In this document: one piece after another, positions 23,801-35,445 of the stretch
Position numbering within the stretch: the stretch's first letter is position 1
How the letters are laid out: every line of letters begins with the position of its first letter
NCBI RefSeq assembly: GCF_019703515.2
Contig: NC_059356.1
Coordinates: forward strand, 27,395,197 to 27,459,196
Direction: 5' to 3'
DNA: 64,000 nucleotides
Origin: Myxocyprinus asiaticus
Lineage: Eukaryota; Chordata; Actinopteri; Cypriniformes; Catostomidae
The notes under the pieces: model-generated
What the model saw: only the letters and a program-made list of their open reading frames with translations
The model's database searches: none
What the model was told of the DNA's origin: nothing
Made by a program: the position numbers and the translations under genes

Positions 23801-26340
23801 ATTAATTTATGGCCTTTGTTCTAAGGTTTGTCAGTTTCCCACTCAAAAAGTGAACATTTTAATCATGAATTTCATAAGAAAACTATAACAGCAAATAGCC
23901 CAAATACACTTCACACCATCATTCTGGAACTTAAGAGACAATCAATTACATTCCAAACACTTATACTTTCTTATTAAATTACAGTTATAATTCAGTTATA
24001 ATACATGATAAAACTGCCTACTAATTAGTTTGTGAGTTTTAAACATGGATAATACATTACACGTTCTGAAAAACATAATTGTCAGTGTTGTCATCTGCAT
24101 AGGATGCATTTGTCCATATTTTTAGTATAATCCTACAAATGGCTGTGTATTTGGATTGTAGTGAAATAAGAAAAGTCCAAAGTACATGTCAAATGTTCAT
24201 GAATTAAGCTTCATGTGAGCTGGTGAGCCGGAAACATGTCTCATGATTAATATAATAATTTTAAGTGTAGAGAGATGGTTATATTGAAGAACAATGGATT
24301 TCCATGGGTTTCATAGAAGCGTAGTCCCTCAGCAAATGGCCAATCATGTGATGAGTAAAGGTGGGGGTTATCTGATTAACAACGAAGACAGAGGAGTTTC
24401 ACTGTGCCTTTTCCAAGATTCCCCATTGATCTTACGGCAGTTAAGATTTGCCAGATGCGAGAAACTCAGAATTGCTAGCACCAGTCCGAATTCTTTATAG
24501 CTCAGGAGAAAGTCAGTGTAGATTCTGTATTTAAGTTATTCTGTGAAGAATTGTTCAATTTCTCCTAGTTCTCTTCTGCCACGAAGTCCTACAAACCACA
24601 TAACAACACACTAGAAACCACATATAACACCTTTGCAACTACACAGCACTGCTCTGGTAATCACCCCCAACACCATAGCATTGTTTGTTGTGGCAATGGC
24701 AAACACCAGTCTCATTGTCTTCAGAAAATTTAAAAATCTTGTTTGATGAATTGCTGTGTTCTCTGTCTCTTCCTTTCTCTCTCTCTTTTTTCCACACACA
24801 CCATTTGTTCTCAGTCTTGGGTATTCTTTTAGTTCAGATCACTGATGAGTTGCCTTCAGAAGTTGTTCAGCAGCATGATGGCCATTTCATGAGGATTTTC
24901 TGCACTACTAGGTATTAGCCTGTGTCTCCTGTTAAGTGAGGTGTTGTAGAGAATGTACATGAACAGGAAGCTGGTGAAATGCTCCGGATCAAGATAGTCC
25001 CAGGTGAGCCTAATTTGCTGCTGTGCTCTGTGCTGCCCAACTCAGTCAGAATAGCTGTAGCAGGCTTATGATAGTAGACCGAGAATAATATTTATCCAAG
25101 CACAGAAGAAACACTCAGGACACCCTGCCATCTGGTCCTCTAGTCTAGAGAGCAGAAAAGGCAGCAGTCACAGAGATGGAAGTCATTATTCTTCTCTACA
25201 TAACTCTATTGTCAGCATTTACCCTCTGTTTCGAGGTGTATTCTTTAAAGGTCTAAAATTTTTGTTAGCTTACTTAAGAAAAATAAACTCCCATGGTTTG
25301 GGGAAGCAGTCCTCTTCGCCATTATGTGCTTACAGCACACACCTACTCATTGTCATTCCATAGACTTCTATTGTTTTATATAAAGCCAGTTATAATTACT
25401 GTAGACTAACCCTACCCTTAAAAAAAACTTTCCAAATGAGGATTTGGATTTTTATATTTTATACTATATTTTTCCACATTCATTTTTCTATCATGGTGGG
25501 ACTTTTTTTTTTTTTTTTTGACTACCATAGTTCTTACCATAGTTTTTTTTTTTTTTTTGCTGATCTAATTATATTTTATAACCCAGGGGTGTTCATTACG
25601 TCGATCAACCACTGGTCGATCTCGTTAACTGGTCAAACGGTTGAGAGAAAAACTACTCAAATAATGAAATTCTAGAAGATCACTTTTTTTTTCCTAACTT
25701 CGGATTTCGGATTTCCAAAACGTAGGATGGCAGGAGAACTCAATTCATATTTATGAGGAATACGATTAGGGATAGGGCTATAGTTTCTCCGATCAATCAG
25801 GTAGCACTTCAGTGATAAATATTACTGAATCATCCAATCAGGTATCGCTCTCCTCATGAATATATGAATATAGAAAACTCTTCCCCTGCCATTCTACATT
25901 TTGGAATGTTACACATTTGTTTTTGTGTAAGTTATGAGAAATCCTTGGTAAACAGAGAAGTGTGCATATAGAGAAATATCAGTATGAGCAAGTAGAGTGA
26001 ATTGGGGGTCCAGATGCTGAATGAATGAGAGACACACAGATACAGAGAGGGATAAATCAAATGGTGATAAATCAAATAGATGCTTTTGTGAATGTGACCA
26101 GAGGATTGAGGGCTCTTTAATATAATGCTCTGCTTTTGGAAGCCCTCTTGATGTGTGCTCTGTTCCCTCTCTCACACAAACCATCACACTGTGTGCCGGT
26201 ACCTCATAAATATATGTATGTACACTTGCAGATGCACACATCACATCTGACTCACACATAAACATACACCCACTATACTCACAAGCCCACTAGCTTCTCA
26301 CATTTCGCTCACACACTGTGTTAATCACTATACATTTAAA
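23801..26340. other. Mostly unassigned DNA with poly-T tracts
   Basis: It holds the second AACCAC minisatellite tract (about 24588-24680) and two long T runs (about 25503-25519 and 25542-25558). No gene is recognised; open frames are short and without motifs. Confidence 0.4.
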
Positions 26341-26345
26341 CTAGT

Positions 26346-26657
26346 TAGTGATTGACCGATCAGCCGGGTCAATTAATTGCCAGACATTTGGCCATTTTGA
26401 GATTATTGGCATCGTCCAATAACCGATAATCTACCAGCAGCCTTTTTCAATGGTTGATATGATGTATTTTCAAATATAAAATATTTATTTTCTGTTTATA
26501 AATTTTTAAGGGACTATTTTGTGTAATTTCAGCAAAGCCTATTTGCTATCATTAAATTATATCATATATTTCGACATTATCTCAGCCATCAGCTTTCCTG
26601 CTCTCTATCTTTATCAGCATCGGCCATTTAAAAAATCCATAGTGGTTGACCACTAAC
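26346..26657. mobile_element. Decayed hAT-like MITE (TAGTGGTYGACC ends)
   Basis: The left end TTAGTGATTGACCGATC and right end ATAGTGGTTGACCACTAA are imperfect inverted repeats. Subterminal GGCATCGTCCAATAACCGAT and CAGCATCGGCC motifs also complement one another. The same family's left end (GAGGTCGACCGATATTGG) is at 41982. No clean target duplication is visible. Confidence 0.5.
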
Positions 26658-26760
26658 TTATATCCACAGAGGCATAGAGTTACTTGTTTAACTTGCATTG
26701 GTTTTTAACTTACTGGTATCTATTTCTGAAATAGGATGTTAATATTTCCATGCTATATTT

Positions 26761-27553
26761 AAAGGAAAGTTCCCCCAAAAATGATAATTCTCTCATTAAT
26801 CACTTACCCTGATGCCATCCCAGATGTGTATGACTCTCTCTCTTCAGCAGAACACAAATTAAGATTTGTAGAAACATTTTGAATCTCTGTAGGTCCTTAT
26901 AATGTAAGTAAACGGGTGCCATTAGACTGTTGGCTATTTGACGGTCCAAAAGGCATATTTAGACAGCATAAAAGTAATCTACACAACTCCATTTGATCAA
27001 TTAATGTCTTCTGAAGCAAATCGATAGGTTGGTGTAAGAAACATAGAAAAGTAAAACGTTTTGAACTTTAAATCATTGCTACCGCCCAGCGCTTTATTTC
27101 TGTTTGAAATGAACTAACTCTCGCATGACATTCGTTCCTTTGTTGTATACAAAGCGTGTGCTTCCGAATTCTCGTGTGAATGCGCCAATGTGCTCGCGTC
27201 ACTGATGCGTCGACTGCTGGCAGGAAGCAATTTTTTTAAAGTTAATTAAGTTTTAATTATCGATTTGTTTCTTACAACAACCTATCGATTTGCTTCAGAA
27301 GACATTAATTGATTGACTGGAGTCATGTGGATTACTTTTATGCTGCCTAAATATGCCTTTTGGACCGTCAGATAGCCAGCAGCCTGATGGCACTTGTTTA
27401 CTTTTATTGTAAGGAACTACAGAGATTCAACATTTTTCTAAAAATCTTTATTTGTGTTTTGCTGAAGAAAGACAGTCATACACATCTGGGATGGCAACAG
27501 GGTAAGTGATTAATGAGATAATTTTCATTTTTGGGTGAACTATAACTTTCTAT
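26761..27553. mobile_element. Foldback element with ~285-bp arms
   Basis: The left arm (about 26761-27045) is mirrored by the right arm (about 27265-27553). Termini are AGGAAAGTTCCCCCAAAAATG and its diverged complement CATTTTTGGGTGAACTATA. Internal landmarks GACGGTCCAAAAGGCATATTTA, GCATAAAAGTAATC and GAAGCAAATCGATAGGTTG recur in inverted form. The loop is about 220 bp. It has no ORF. A single strand could fold into a near-full-length hairpin. Confidence 0.85.
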
Positions 27554-29073
27554 TAGAAAGTCTTGCAGACTTAAGTAAAGTTGGCATGACATTTATTTAA
27601 TGAAATAACAATGAACACAGGAATTTAATGTCTCTTTTGGCATAAGCCCCGTCTGGCGGTCTGATGAGATTGCAACTCGAACTGTAAGATCCTGCTGGAG
27701 ATAAGAGGCAGGGGGCAAGGATCCTACCTGATGGCGGTGGGGAGGTGGAGGTTGCCGTGTTGATACACTGAAACAGCAAAATGATAGATTCTAAGCAGAC
27801 TTTTAAAGCAATGGCTGATATATGATTGGCTAGGAGCTAACTAGATAATGCCGTGATGATGTACAGCTGTGAGTCTTTCCCCTTCAACTACACTTACATT
27901 TACAGGGCCTAAACTTGCATTCTCAAATCTATTCTGCTATTGGAATCTGCCCGATGGAAATATCCATATTGAATAAACCCATACACAACTCTCTGCACAG
28001 CAGTCTGAATGTGTAATAAAATGTTTAATTCATGACTACTATAAACACATACATATCCTTTTACAGCTGTCTAATCCATGGGATACCACTAACATACACT
28101 TTCACTCAGTAGGCATTTGTAATTGCATTCTGAGTGTGTATTTGTGTGTGTTTGTGTGAGAGCTTGAATACATATGCCCCTGACATCCATTAGGCCTCAG
28201 ATCTGTGTTTCTGAGCATTCTCACCACTCCTGTGGTTCTTAACCCTGCCAAATAGTTTTGTGAGTTACTGTATCATTTGTTATCCCTGTCTTACCTTCCT
28301 CTCGCTGGCACATTCCCCAGAGCAGAGGCTCTATGATAGAGACACTCTTAGAGCATGGCTCACATCAACTCCAGGGTGAATTAAGCAAGTTGGGTTGTGA
28401 ATGTATGTGTGATTGTGTGTGTGTGTGTGGGCCCAACAAATCTCTTTGCCTCACACACTTGCCCGAGTCCCCCCATGCAGGGAGCCTCAGTTTGTGTTTT
28501 TTTTTCTTCCTTCAATCTAAGAGCCCAAATATCCTTGTAATCCCCCTTCTCCTCTCCCCCATCTCCCTGGCTGCACCCTCCTGTAATTGAAAAACGGCAG
28601 GCAAGGAGATTAAGCAAGGCTTATCCCTCTGAGGTGTGTGTTTCATCGCACAGCAGCAAACCGCAATCTCTCTACCCCCGTCCACAGGAAACTTTTACCT
28701 TCTTTTCTGCGCTTCCTCTCTTCTACCTCCTCTCTTTCTCTCGCTCTCCTTCTAGATATTTCTTTGTTCAGCCCTTCAATGTACTGTAAATTGATGGGAT
28801 TGTTTGGTTGTTTAATGTCCACCAGGTGAAAATCTTATGTCTAATCACTTATAACAGTAATAGCACACCTCTCCTCAAGAAGCCAACCATTTTGAGATAA
28901 CATTTATGTTCATTGCAAATGGACTCTCATTTACATTAAAAATTCCTAACTTGCACACCAAGGTTGGCTCTGCAGTGGTGCCATAGGACTGGGTTTGACA
29001 TGATTCTTAATCTTGTGGTGGAGTGCCTCTGTTGGCACTTATGTCTATACCATTGTAGTTATTCTATATTAGG
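27554..29073. other. Apparently single-copy DNA
   Basis: No gene is recognised. A short (GT)n run lies at about 28413-28429. Pyrimidine-rich tracts at 28700-28760 produce open frames of low complexity. Confidence 0.4.
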
Positions 29074-29107
29074 GTTAGGTTAGGTTAGGGTTGGGTTTAG
29101 GGTTAGC
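29072..29107. repeat. TTAGGG/TTAGG-like short tandem repeat
   Basis: The tract alternates TTAGGG, TTAGG and TTGGG units for about 36 bp. It is too short and degenerate for a telomere and is similar to the tract at 57310-57405. Confidence 0.7.
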
Positions 29108-29651
29108 CATCCTTATGACCTCAGGTTAGGGTATGCTTAAAGGAGTCTTGTATGCATAAATATTATTCGTGGAGCTTGCTGAGGCAAACGTCACCATTAT
29201 GTTTGGTCATACTTCAGGGTCTTGAACAAACTTAACTCCCTAAGTATTAAACTTTGCTGTGTGAGTCATCCGATACTGTTTGTGCTAAGCAGGGCTGTGA
29301 CTTGGGGGGCAACTTGGAACTTTGTCCCATGCCCTGTCATAAAAAGGACCCACTCAGGTGGTCCTGTACTGTATAGCCTACACATGGCCCCACCCATAAA
29401 AATAATGTTATCTCAAATCGTACGGCTTATTGAGAACATTGTGTGCTATTACTTTTCTAAGTGATGAGACAATTTTACCTCAGGGTTGAACTTTTTTGAA
29501 GGTATTTTGATCTCAAGAAACTTACTGTGCAAACTTTCTTTTCAAAAATGTTTCAAAAACATTCTATCTCAAGATTTTTACAAATCATATTAGGTTGAAT
29601 GCTGTGCTTCAGTGAAGAGAATATATGAGTTTGAAATGAGACGTTTGATTA

Positions 29652-29806
29652 GCATTACATTTACATTTATTGATTTGGTAGAATCTCTTATCTAAAGCGA
29701 TTTACAGTGCATATAAGGTGTACATTTCATCAGTATGTCTGTTCCCTGGTAATCAAACCCATATTCTCGCCATTTCTAGTGGCATGCTCTACCAACGGAA
29801 CTATAT
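29652..29806 (-). mobile_element. tRNA-derived SINE
   Basis: On the minus strand a tRNA-like head carries an A box (GTTGGTAGAGCATG, about 29783-29797) and a B box (GGTTTGATTACC, about 29748-29759) at normal spacing. The plus-strand end has the conserved fish SINE core (ATTTACATTTATTGATTTGG and CTAAAGCGATTTACA). The layout fits HE1/V-SINE-type elements; I do not assign a subfamily. Confidence 0.75.
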
Positions 29807-31228
29807 GTAGTAACTATGATAAACACAAAGAAAAAATGGAAATGCCAGGTAACAATTGTCTTGGGCCTTTGTAGCTTGTGTGTTTTTATGAAATCATCAC
29901 ATTAAATGAGTGCTTCATGAACACTGAATGTTATTCTGTGATTTAGTACAGGGGATTTGAACCTTTACAGACCCTGGGGCCACCCACACAGACTCTCAGT
30001 CAACCCATGGACTCCCATTATAAAAAAGCTAGATATTTTCTGTAACATTTGTAATAACATTCATTATGAAGAAATGAAACTAACATTACTAAATTATGCA
30101 AGTCTTTGTGCATATCGTCACTTACTGGGCAGGGAGGAGGATTTATAATAAAAAAGGAACTTAACTATGATCTGTTTCTCACTCACTCTTATCATATTGC
30201 TTCTGAAGACATGACATATGTTCATCCAAATTAGAAGTAAAATACAAATGATGTTTCTTTTTTTGTAGATAATGTCCCTGGATCCACAAGAGGTTGAAAA
30301 CCTTGGGTTTACTATATTCTGAATTTCTCTTATTGTGATATATGGTATGTTTTTTTCAAGCATCTGGAGTAGCGGTGTGGGAATAAGCCCCCCCCCCCCC
30401 CCCCAATGCACCAGAAGGCAGTGGTTTTGCTACTGAGTGAGTAAGAGAGGGAGAGGGAGAGAGAGGACTGGAAGAAGAAATAAGCAAAGTGATTATTCTT
30501 TTTACAATAGATTATTTTCAAATGTAGCACTTTCTCTTGCGCTGTTGCAGAATACTTTGAAATACAGTTATAGAGCATTGCACTACTGTGTTTGAACTAT
30601 TATGGTACCAATAACACACATACACTTGCCACAGTCCCCTCCCTCTCTCCCCTGAGACCCACCCCCACAACAACATCCCTCCTTCCTCGCTACAAAGACA
30701 AGAGTTTACAAAATATAACAGATATGCATTGCGACTCAGAAATTGCCACTAATGTGTGTATAGCATGTCAAAAAAACACCTTGAAGAGTTCAAATGGCCA
30801 TATCTTATGCAAACCAGCAGATGCCCTAATCCAGTAATTAAACAATGCTGGATTCCCACAGTCTCTGCTAATGGCTCCAGCGGTTAGCTCCATGGTGGCA
30901 GTGGATGGGCTTGAGGGGGCAGAATGTATGTTTAGAGCCTGGCATGCATGCACAAGACTGTTTATTAAGCAGGTTGGTTAGAACATTCTGTTCTGGCAAA
31001 GTTCATTGTGGATTTCACAGAGATTGTCCTCAGTCTGGTTTGCATGGTACATTGCGAGCAAGAATCGTGATGGAGATTTTGGGGTTAAACAGCAAAACCC
31101 TGCTAAAAGGGCAAACTTAAGTCAGCATGAAATTCCATGCTGGTTGGTGCTGGTCCAGCTAAAAATCAACATGAAAACGTGCATGGTCTTTCTGGAGAAG
31201 CTGGTTGACTAAGGAAGTCTTGCTAGTA
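29807..31228. other. Mostly unassigned DNA with repeat scraps
   Basis: About 30130-30210 matches part of the foldback family seen at 9820-9900 (GATTTATAATAAAAAAGGAAC, TGATCTGTTTCTCAC). A run of about 16 C lies at 30389-30404. A GCTGGT-rich stretch is at 31133-31215. No gene is recognised. Confidence 0.45.
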
Positions 31229-31801
31229 AGGCTGTGCTGGTCAAGCGTCTGTTATTTATATTAGCTCAAACAGTTACTCATACAGTCTTTTAAACCACAG
31301 AATAAGTTTATATACATACATCCAACTCATCACCAAAGTTCCACGATAAAAAATTTACAGCTCTTATATGCACAGTCAATCAAACGTGATCTTCCTCTGA
31401 TGCGTGCTCTCATTTGTTAATATTAGTAGTGGTTGTCATTCATCAAACAAAGAGCTACTCAGAGTCTTTTCAAGCAGATAATATGTTTATTTTATGTAAC
31501 AAACAGTCAAATTTTCACCAAAGTACCACGACAGTCCACAGCTTGTATATACACAGCCATCATATCTAAACGCGATCTATGTATGCAGCCACGTCTGATG
31601 AATAGGTGCAGATACGGTTTTCATTAACACAAACAGCAACTCAAACAGTCTTTTCAGGCATATAATACGTTTGTTTCCTGAAAAAGACTATCACAAAAGC
31701 ACCACAATAACAGTTTAAAACTCGTATACTCACAGTGAAAACATGCTGATCGAGCATGATTATCCGATGCACGCAGCCAAGTCTGTTTACATTAGCGCTT
31801 A

Positions 31802-31846
<45 letters not shown>

Positions 31847-32136
31847 GTCTGAGAATTCAAACAGCGCATAGGCAAACCGGACTGCTGATATTATTAATTT
31901 GTTTTGTTTTTTTATAGCTAGGAAAACAAAATAAATAAAACAAAAACAGTACAGCAGACACAACCCATTTGTTAACATGCTTACTATATTATGTACAGTA
32001 TGTTTTTATGACAAGAAATCAAAAATTTAAATAATAATAAAAAAATACTTATCTACACTCTGCCCCCCTCTACCGGCTGTACAGTGTCACGTGCAAAAAT
32101 AACTCACTCTAGGGGGCACTGCAGAGGAGTTTAGAC
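31229..32136. repeat. ~0.9-kb interspersed repeat, copy A
   Basis: From AGGCTGTGCTGGTCAAGCG to GCAGAGGAGTTTAGAC it aligns with 53909-54766. Inside are three degenerate tandem units of roughly 190 bp. Each has CAGTCTTTT-like, ATAATATGTTTATTTT-like, CACCAAAGTACCACGA-like and ACACAGYCATC-like landmarks. A (CA)20 microsatellite (31803-31843) sits after the third unit. The right part (CCCCCCTCTACCGGC, CAGTGTCACGTGCAAAAA) is also shared. No coding capacity is visible and the class is unknown. Confidence 0.8.
31803..31843. repeat. Microsatellite (CA)20
   Basis: About 40 bases of uninterrupted CA. The matching position in copy B (about 54450-54467) has only about 9 units, so the tract is length-variable between copies. 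Confidence 0.95.
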
Positions 32137-33690
32137 AATATCATGAAAAGATTAATTACTTTTCGCTAATCCTACCCTCCTAGTCAGTGAGCCTGTCCCA
32201 TTTACCGATTAAAAACGGAGGTAAGGTGTCACACTTAACAACTGCATTTGACTTTGTTCTGTGCCTTCAGCAGTAGTATAAATATTAATTACAACTTGGC
32301 TACTCATAATCATTATTGTATTTTTAAGTGGTTCCTTACCGTGTACATTGAGTTTGGCAGTGATCTCCGACCACTTTTTTGTCATGATGTAACATGAGAT
32401 ATGTCATACAAACATATGTGCTGACTCCAAAGAACAATAAACTTCTACAAATGCACCATCCACAAGCGCTTTCCAGACGGCATGCTTTTTCTGCAGAAAA
32501 AAAAAATTCTTCGATCCTCCGGCAAAAAAACACTATACATGAACTGCACTCATTGGTCATTGCCTTGGTGGCGTGTTCCTGCCCCACCCACAGCCAGTGA
32601 AAATTTCAAGCAAGCCAGATGTGTATTTTCAGTGTTTCAAGGCTGACAGTCAAGTGATTAACACCTCAGACTTACACTGACACATAGGGGTGTAAATGCA
32701 CTATTCACAATCAGCCAGGATTTATTTAATCCTTGAGTGAAAGTGTCCAATAACAGGGCAGTTACTGAGATTAAATGAGTAGTATTCAGCTGGTCATCTG
32801 ATCCTAACATGGCGTGGGATAAAACTGCTTTTATAAGGTAACTGATATGACTGGAGTCTTTATCGCATGTGAGTGCTCACGATTTTATACATATATTTTA
32901 AAATTACAATTTTTTATTTAAAAGTAAAACTTTTTAAATGAGGAAAAAATTACTTAGTGCATGTTTAAAAAGTCTGGTGGGGGCACACCAGAATCCTATT
33001 GCTGGGGACCAGCATCCAAAAAACAACATACTGTATGCTGTGACCAGCAATACTTGTTTTTTAGTAGGGAAGAAAGAGGGGCTTTGTTTGTGAACAATTT
33101 ATCTCCACTGTTACTGGTGAAAGAGAGAGAGAGAGAAAGAGAGAGAGAGCTTGTTTGATGGTAAAAGATATAGCATGTGGGTGGTATATTCCCTAGTCTA
33201 GGGACACACACATACACATTTACATGCACACACATAGAGGAGGCAGACAGTGTGATTAACTATGCTGCAGTGTAGAGGCAGGCAGTTTGTCACTGATTAC
33301 CATCAGATCAATGAGTTTGTGTGGTCTGTGTTACTTGCAGAATAAGATGTATGTAACAGGGGTTCCCAGTCTTTTATGTCAGCTAAACAAAAAATAAAAT
33401 ATTGACTAATATCCTTTCACATAATGTTTTTTAATAATGTTCACTTGTGAGATAATAGTTTTATTATTATTGTTATTCTTATTTATTTATTTAACATTTT
33501 TACAGTTATTTTTTTAAGATTATACAATTTAATTTGGCATTGGCATTTCTATAACAATTTCAGGTTGGGTTTGGAATCAGCAAGGACCTGGCAATAAAAT
33601 TTTGGAGTGACTATTTGCACTAGGTGGAAATACCACCTGCCACACAGCACAGCTAACACTCACTGCACTCAAATACTCAAATGTTGCTTC
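32137..33690. other. Unassigned stretch
   Basis: No gene is recognised. A (GA)n run lies at about 33122-33150. Confidence 0.4.
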
Positions 33691-33694
33691 AGTG

Positions 33695-33850
33695 GCTTGA
33701 TGTGCAAAGACGGTGTGGATGTGTTTTTCTCATGCGGATGACCTGAGTTGGATTCCTCCTTTTGCCCCAGTTTTTCCATCCTGTTTCCTGTCTCCAAATT
33801 TCCTTTAATATTGCTTATAATAATGAATCAAAATTAATATACAATAAACA
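33695..33850 (+). mobile_element. tRNA-derived SINE-like fragment
   Basis: A B-box-like GATGACCTGAGTTGGATTCC (about 33738-33757) is followed by CCATCCTGTTTCCTGTCTCC, a motif common after the tRNA head in fish SINEs. The A box is not clear. Similar B-box motifs occur at 42948 and 55240. Confidence 0.5.
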
Positions 33851-33895
33851 CACTGTTGTGATGCCCCTATAATTTAAGTTTGCACTGGGATGCAA

Positions 33896-34084
33896 ATAGC
33901 CCTTATGTTGCCCTTATGTGATTTTGGAGCTTCAAAAGTTTGGCACCCATTTACTTGCATTGTATGGACCTACAGAGCTGAAATATTCTTCTAAAAATCT
34001 TCAAATGTGTTCTGCAGAAGAAAGAAAGTCATGGGTGAGTAAATGATGAGAGAATTTTCATTTTTGGGTGAACTATTCCTTTTA
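33896..34084. repeat. Foldback element, right half only
   Basis: It ends GGGTGAGTAAATGATGAGAG... TTTTGGGTGAACTATTCC, the right terminus of the foldback family, preceded by GTTCTGCAGAAGAAAGAAAG. The mirrored left arm is absent. Confidence 0.65.
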
Positions 34085-35207
34085 AAGAATTTGCTAAAAA
34101 ATATCAATCCTTGCATTAATATTATCAATACAGTAATGTGAGGTAAAACATTGTGACTCTTTGAAATGTTATTTCCATTTCTTAATCTCTCAAACCCCCT
34201 GCAGTTCCCTCATGAACACATAGGGTTTCAAGCACCCCCGTTTTTGAAACCCTGTGATAGTTGAAAGAGTGTAAGTGTACATGCACTGTGCATGCATGTG
34301 TCTGTTTGCTTAATTTGTTTGTTAGATAGTCTATGAGCAACTGCAACCGCTGTGTCATTCCTTGTGGCAAAGCAATCACTCAGTACAATACATCACATCT
34401 GAGGCTTAATGTGTTTTGAGACCTGATCAAAGACAGAAAGCATGAAGCTCTTTGTGCGCTCTAAAAAAAAGTCTGGCTTTATTCCTCACCTCAATCAGGA
34501 CAAGCTCTATTCACATGACCTGCTATGCTCTGCTCACAAAGTCATTTAAACTCACTTGTTGGGCATTAAACAGGTTCCTGGATACTGTAAATTAATGTCA
34601 GGGTGAGTGTGACAGTAGTTCTGCAAGGGTTTTATTGCACATATTTTTATTTGTTACATCTTTTAAAGTCAGAGTTGGTCATGGGTGTATTCGCCTAATA
34701 CTGCAGCTCCCATATCAGGGTAGACCGAGCAGATGAATGAAGTTTTACTGTCACTCAGGAAATGCGCATTGGCTGTGCTGACTCTAATCTTTAACACGAC
34801 CCTGCTGTTATTCTGCTGCCGTCTGTTCCAGCAGATGAAAAGGCCATGTTGACCTTCTCACTCTTTGTGTAAAATGTACTTTTGTCATTCAGGTAACATC
34901 TCAGTGAATAAACAGGAATTTCAATCACTTACCACCTACTTACTATTAAGACTATTATTATCTAACAATAGACACATATTACACTATTATTATCTAACAA
35001 CTTTCATCAACACAAGTGCATCTAATGCATCTCAATGCAGCTTTTCTATCAAGCGTACAGATTTTGTCTCATGAGTGTTTATTTAATGAGAATTCATGTC
35101 ATGTTGTCAGTAGACACAAAACACTTTTCTCTGCATGACATGAACATCTCATAGAAAACATGAGCTAAAGCACATAATATAGAACAATTTTAGGAAATTG
35201 CATAGAA
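34085..35207. other. Apparently single-copy DNA
   Basis: No gene or element end is recognised. Confidence 0.4.
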
Positions 35208-35445
35208 CTCTTTTTTAGGGTTGTCCCGATACCGATACTGGTATCCGTATCAGGTCCGATACCACACTCATGTACCGGTACTCATACTCGTAAAAATGCT
35301 CCGATAACAAAAACTGATACCATCTGACCTACGAATATCATTATGTAAACATTCAGCCCACAAATTAAAATCATGTTATGTCTTAGTGAGATTATTTAAC
35401 CGCAAAAGCTGCAATCTAATGTGATAAATATATAGTTTGCATGTA

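Noticed and set aside
25909..26265. 118-codon minus-strand frame
   Set aside because: Low-complexity Ser/Leu/His content, no motif and no neighbouring signals.
29072..29107. Telomere
   Set aside because: The tract is only about 36 bp, degenerate, and embedded in ordinary sequence.
31229..31840. CRISPR-like array
   Set aside because: The internal ~190-bp units are degenerate tandem repeats without short direct repeats and unique spacers, and the genome is a vertebrate's.
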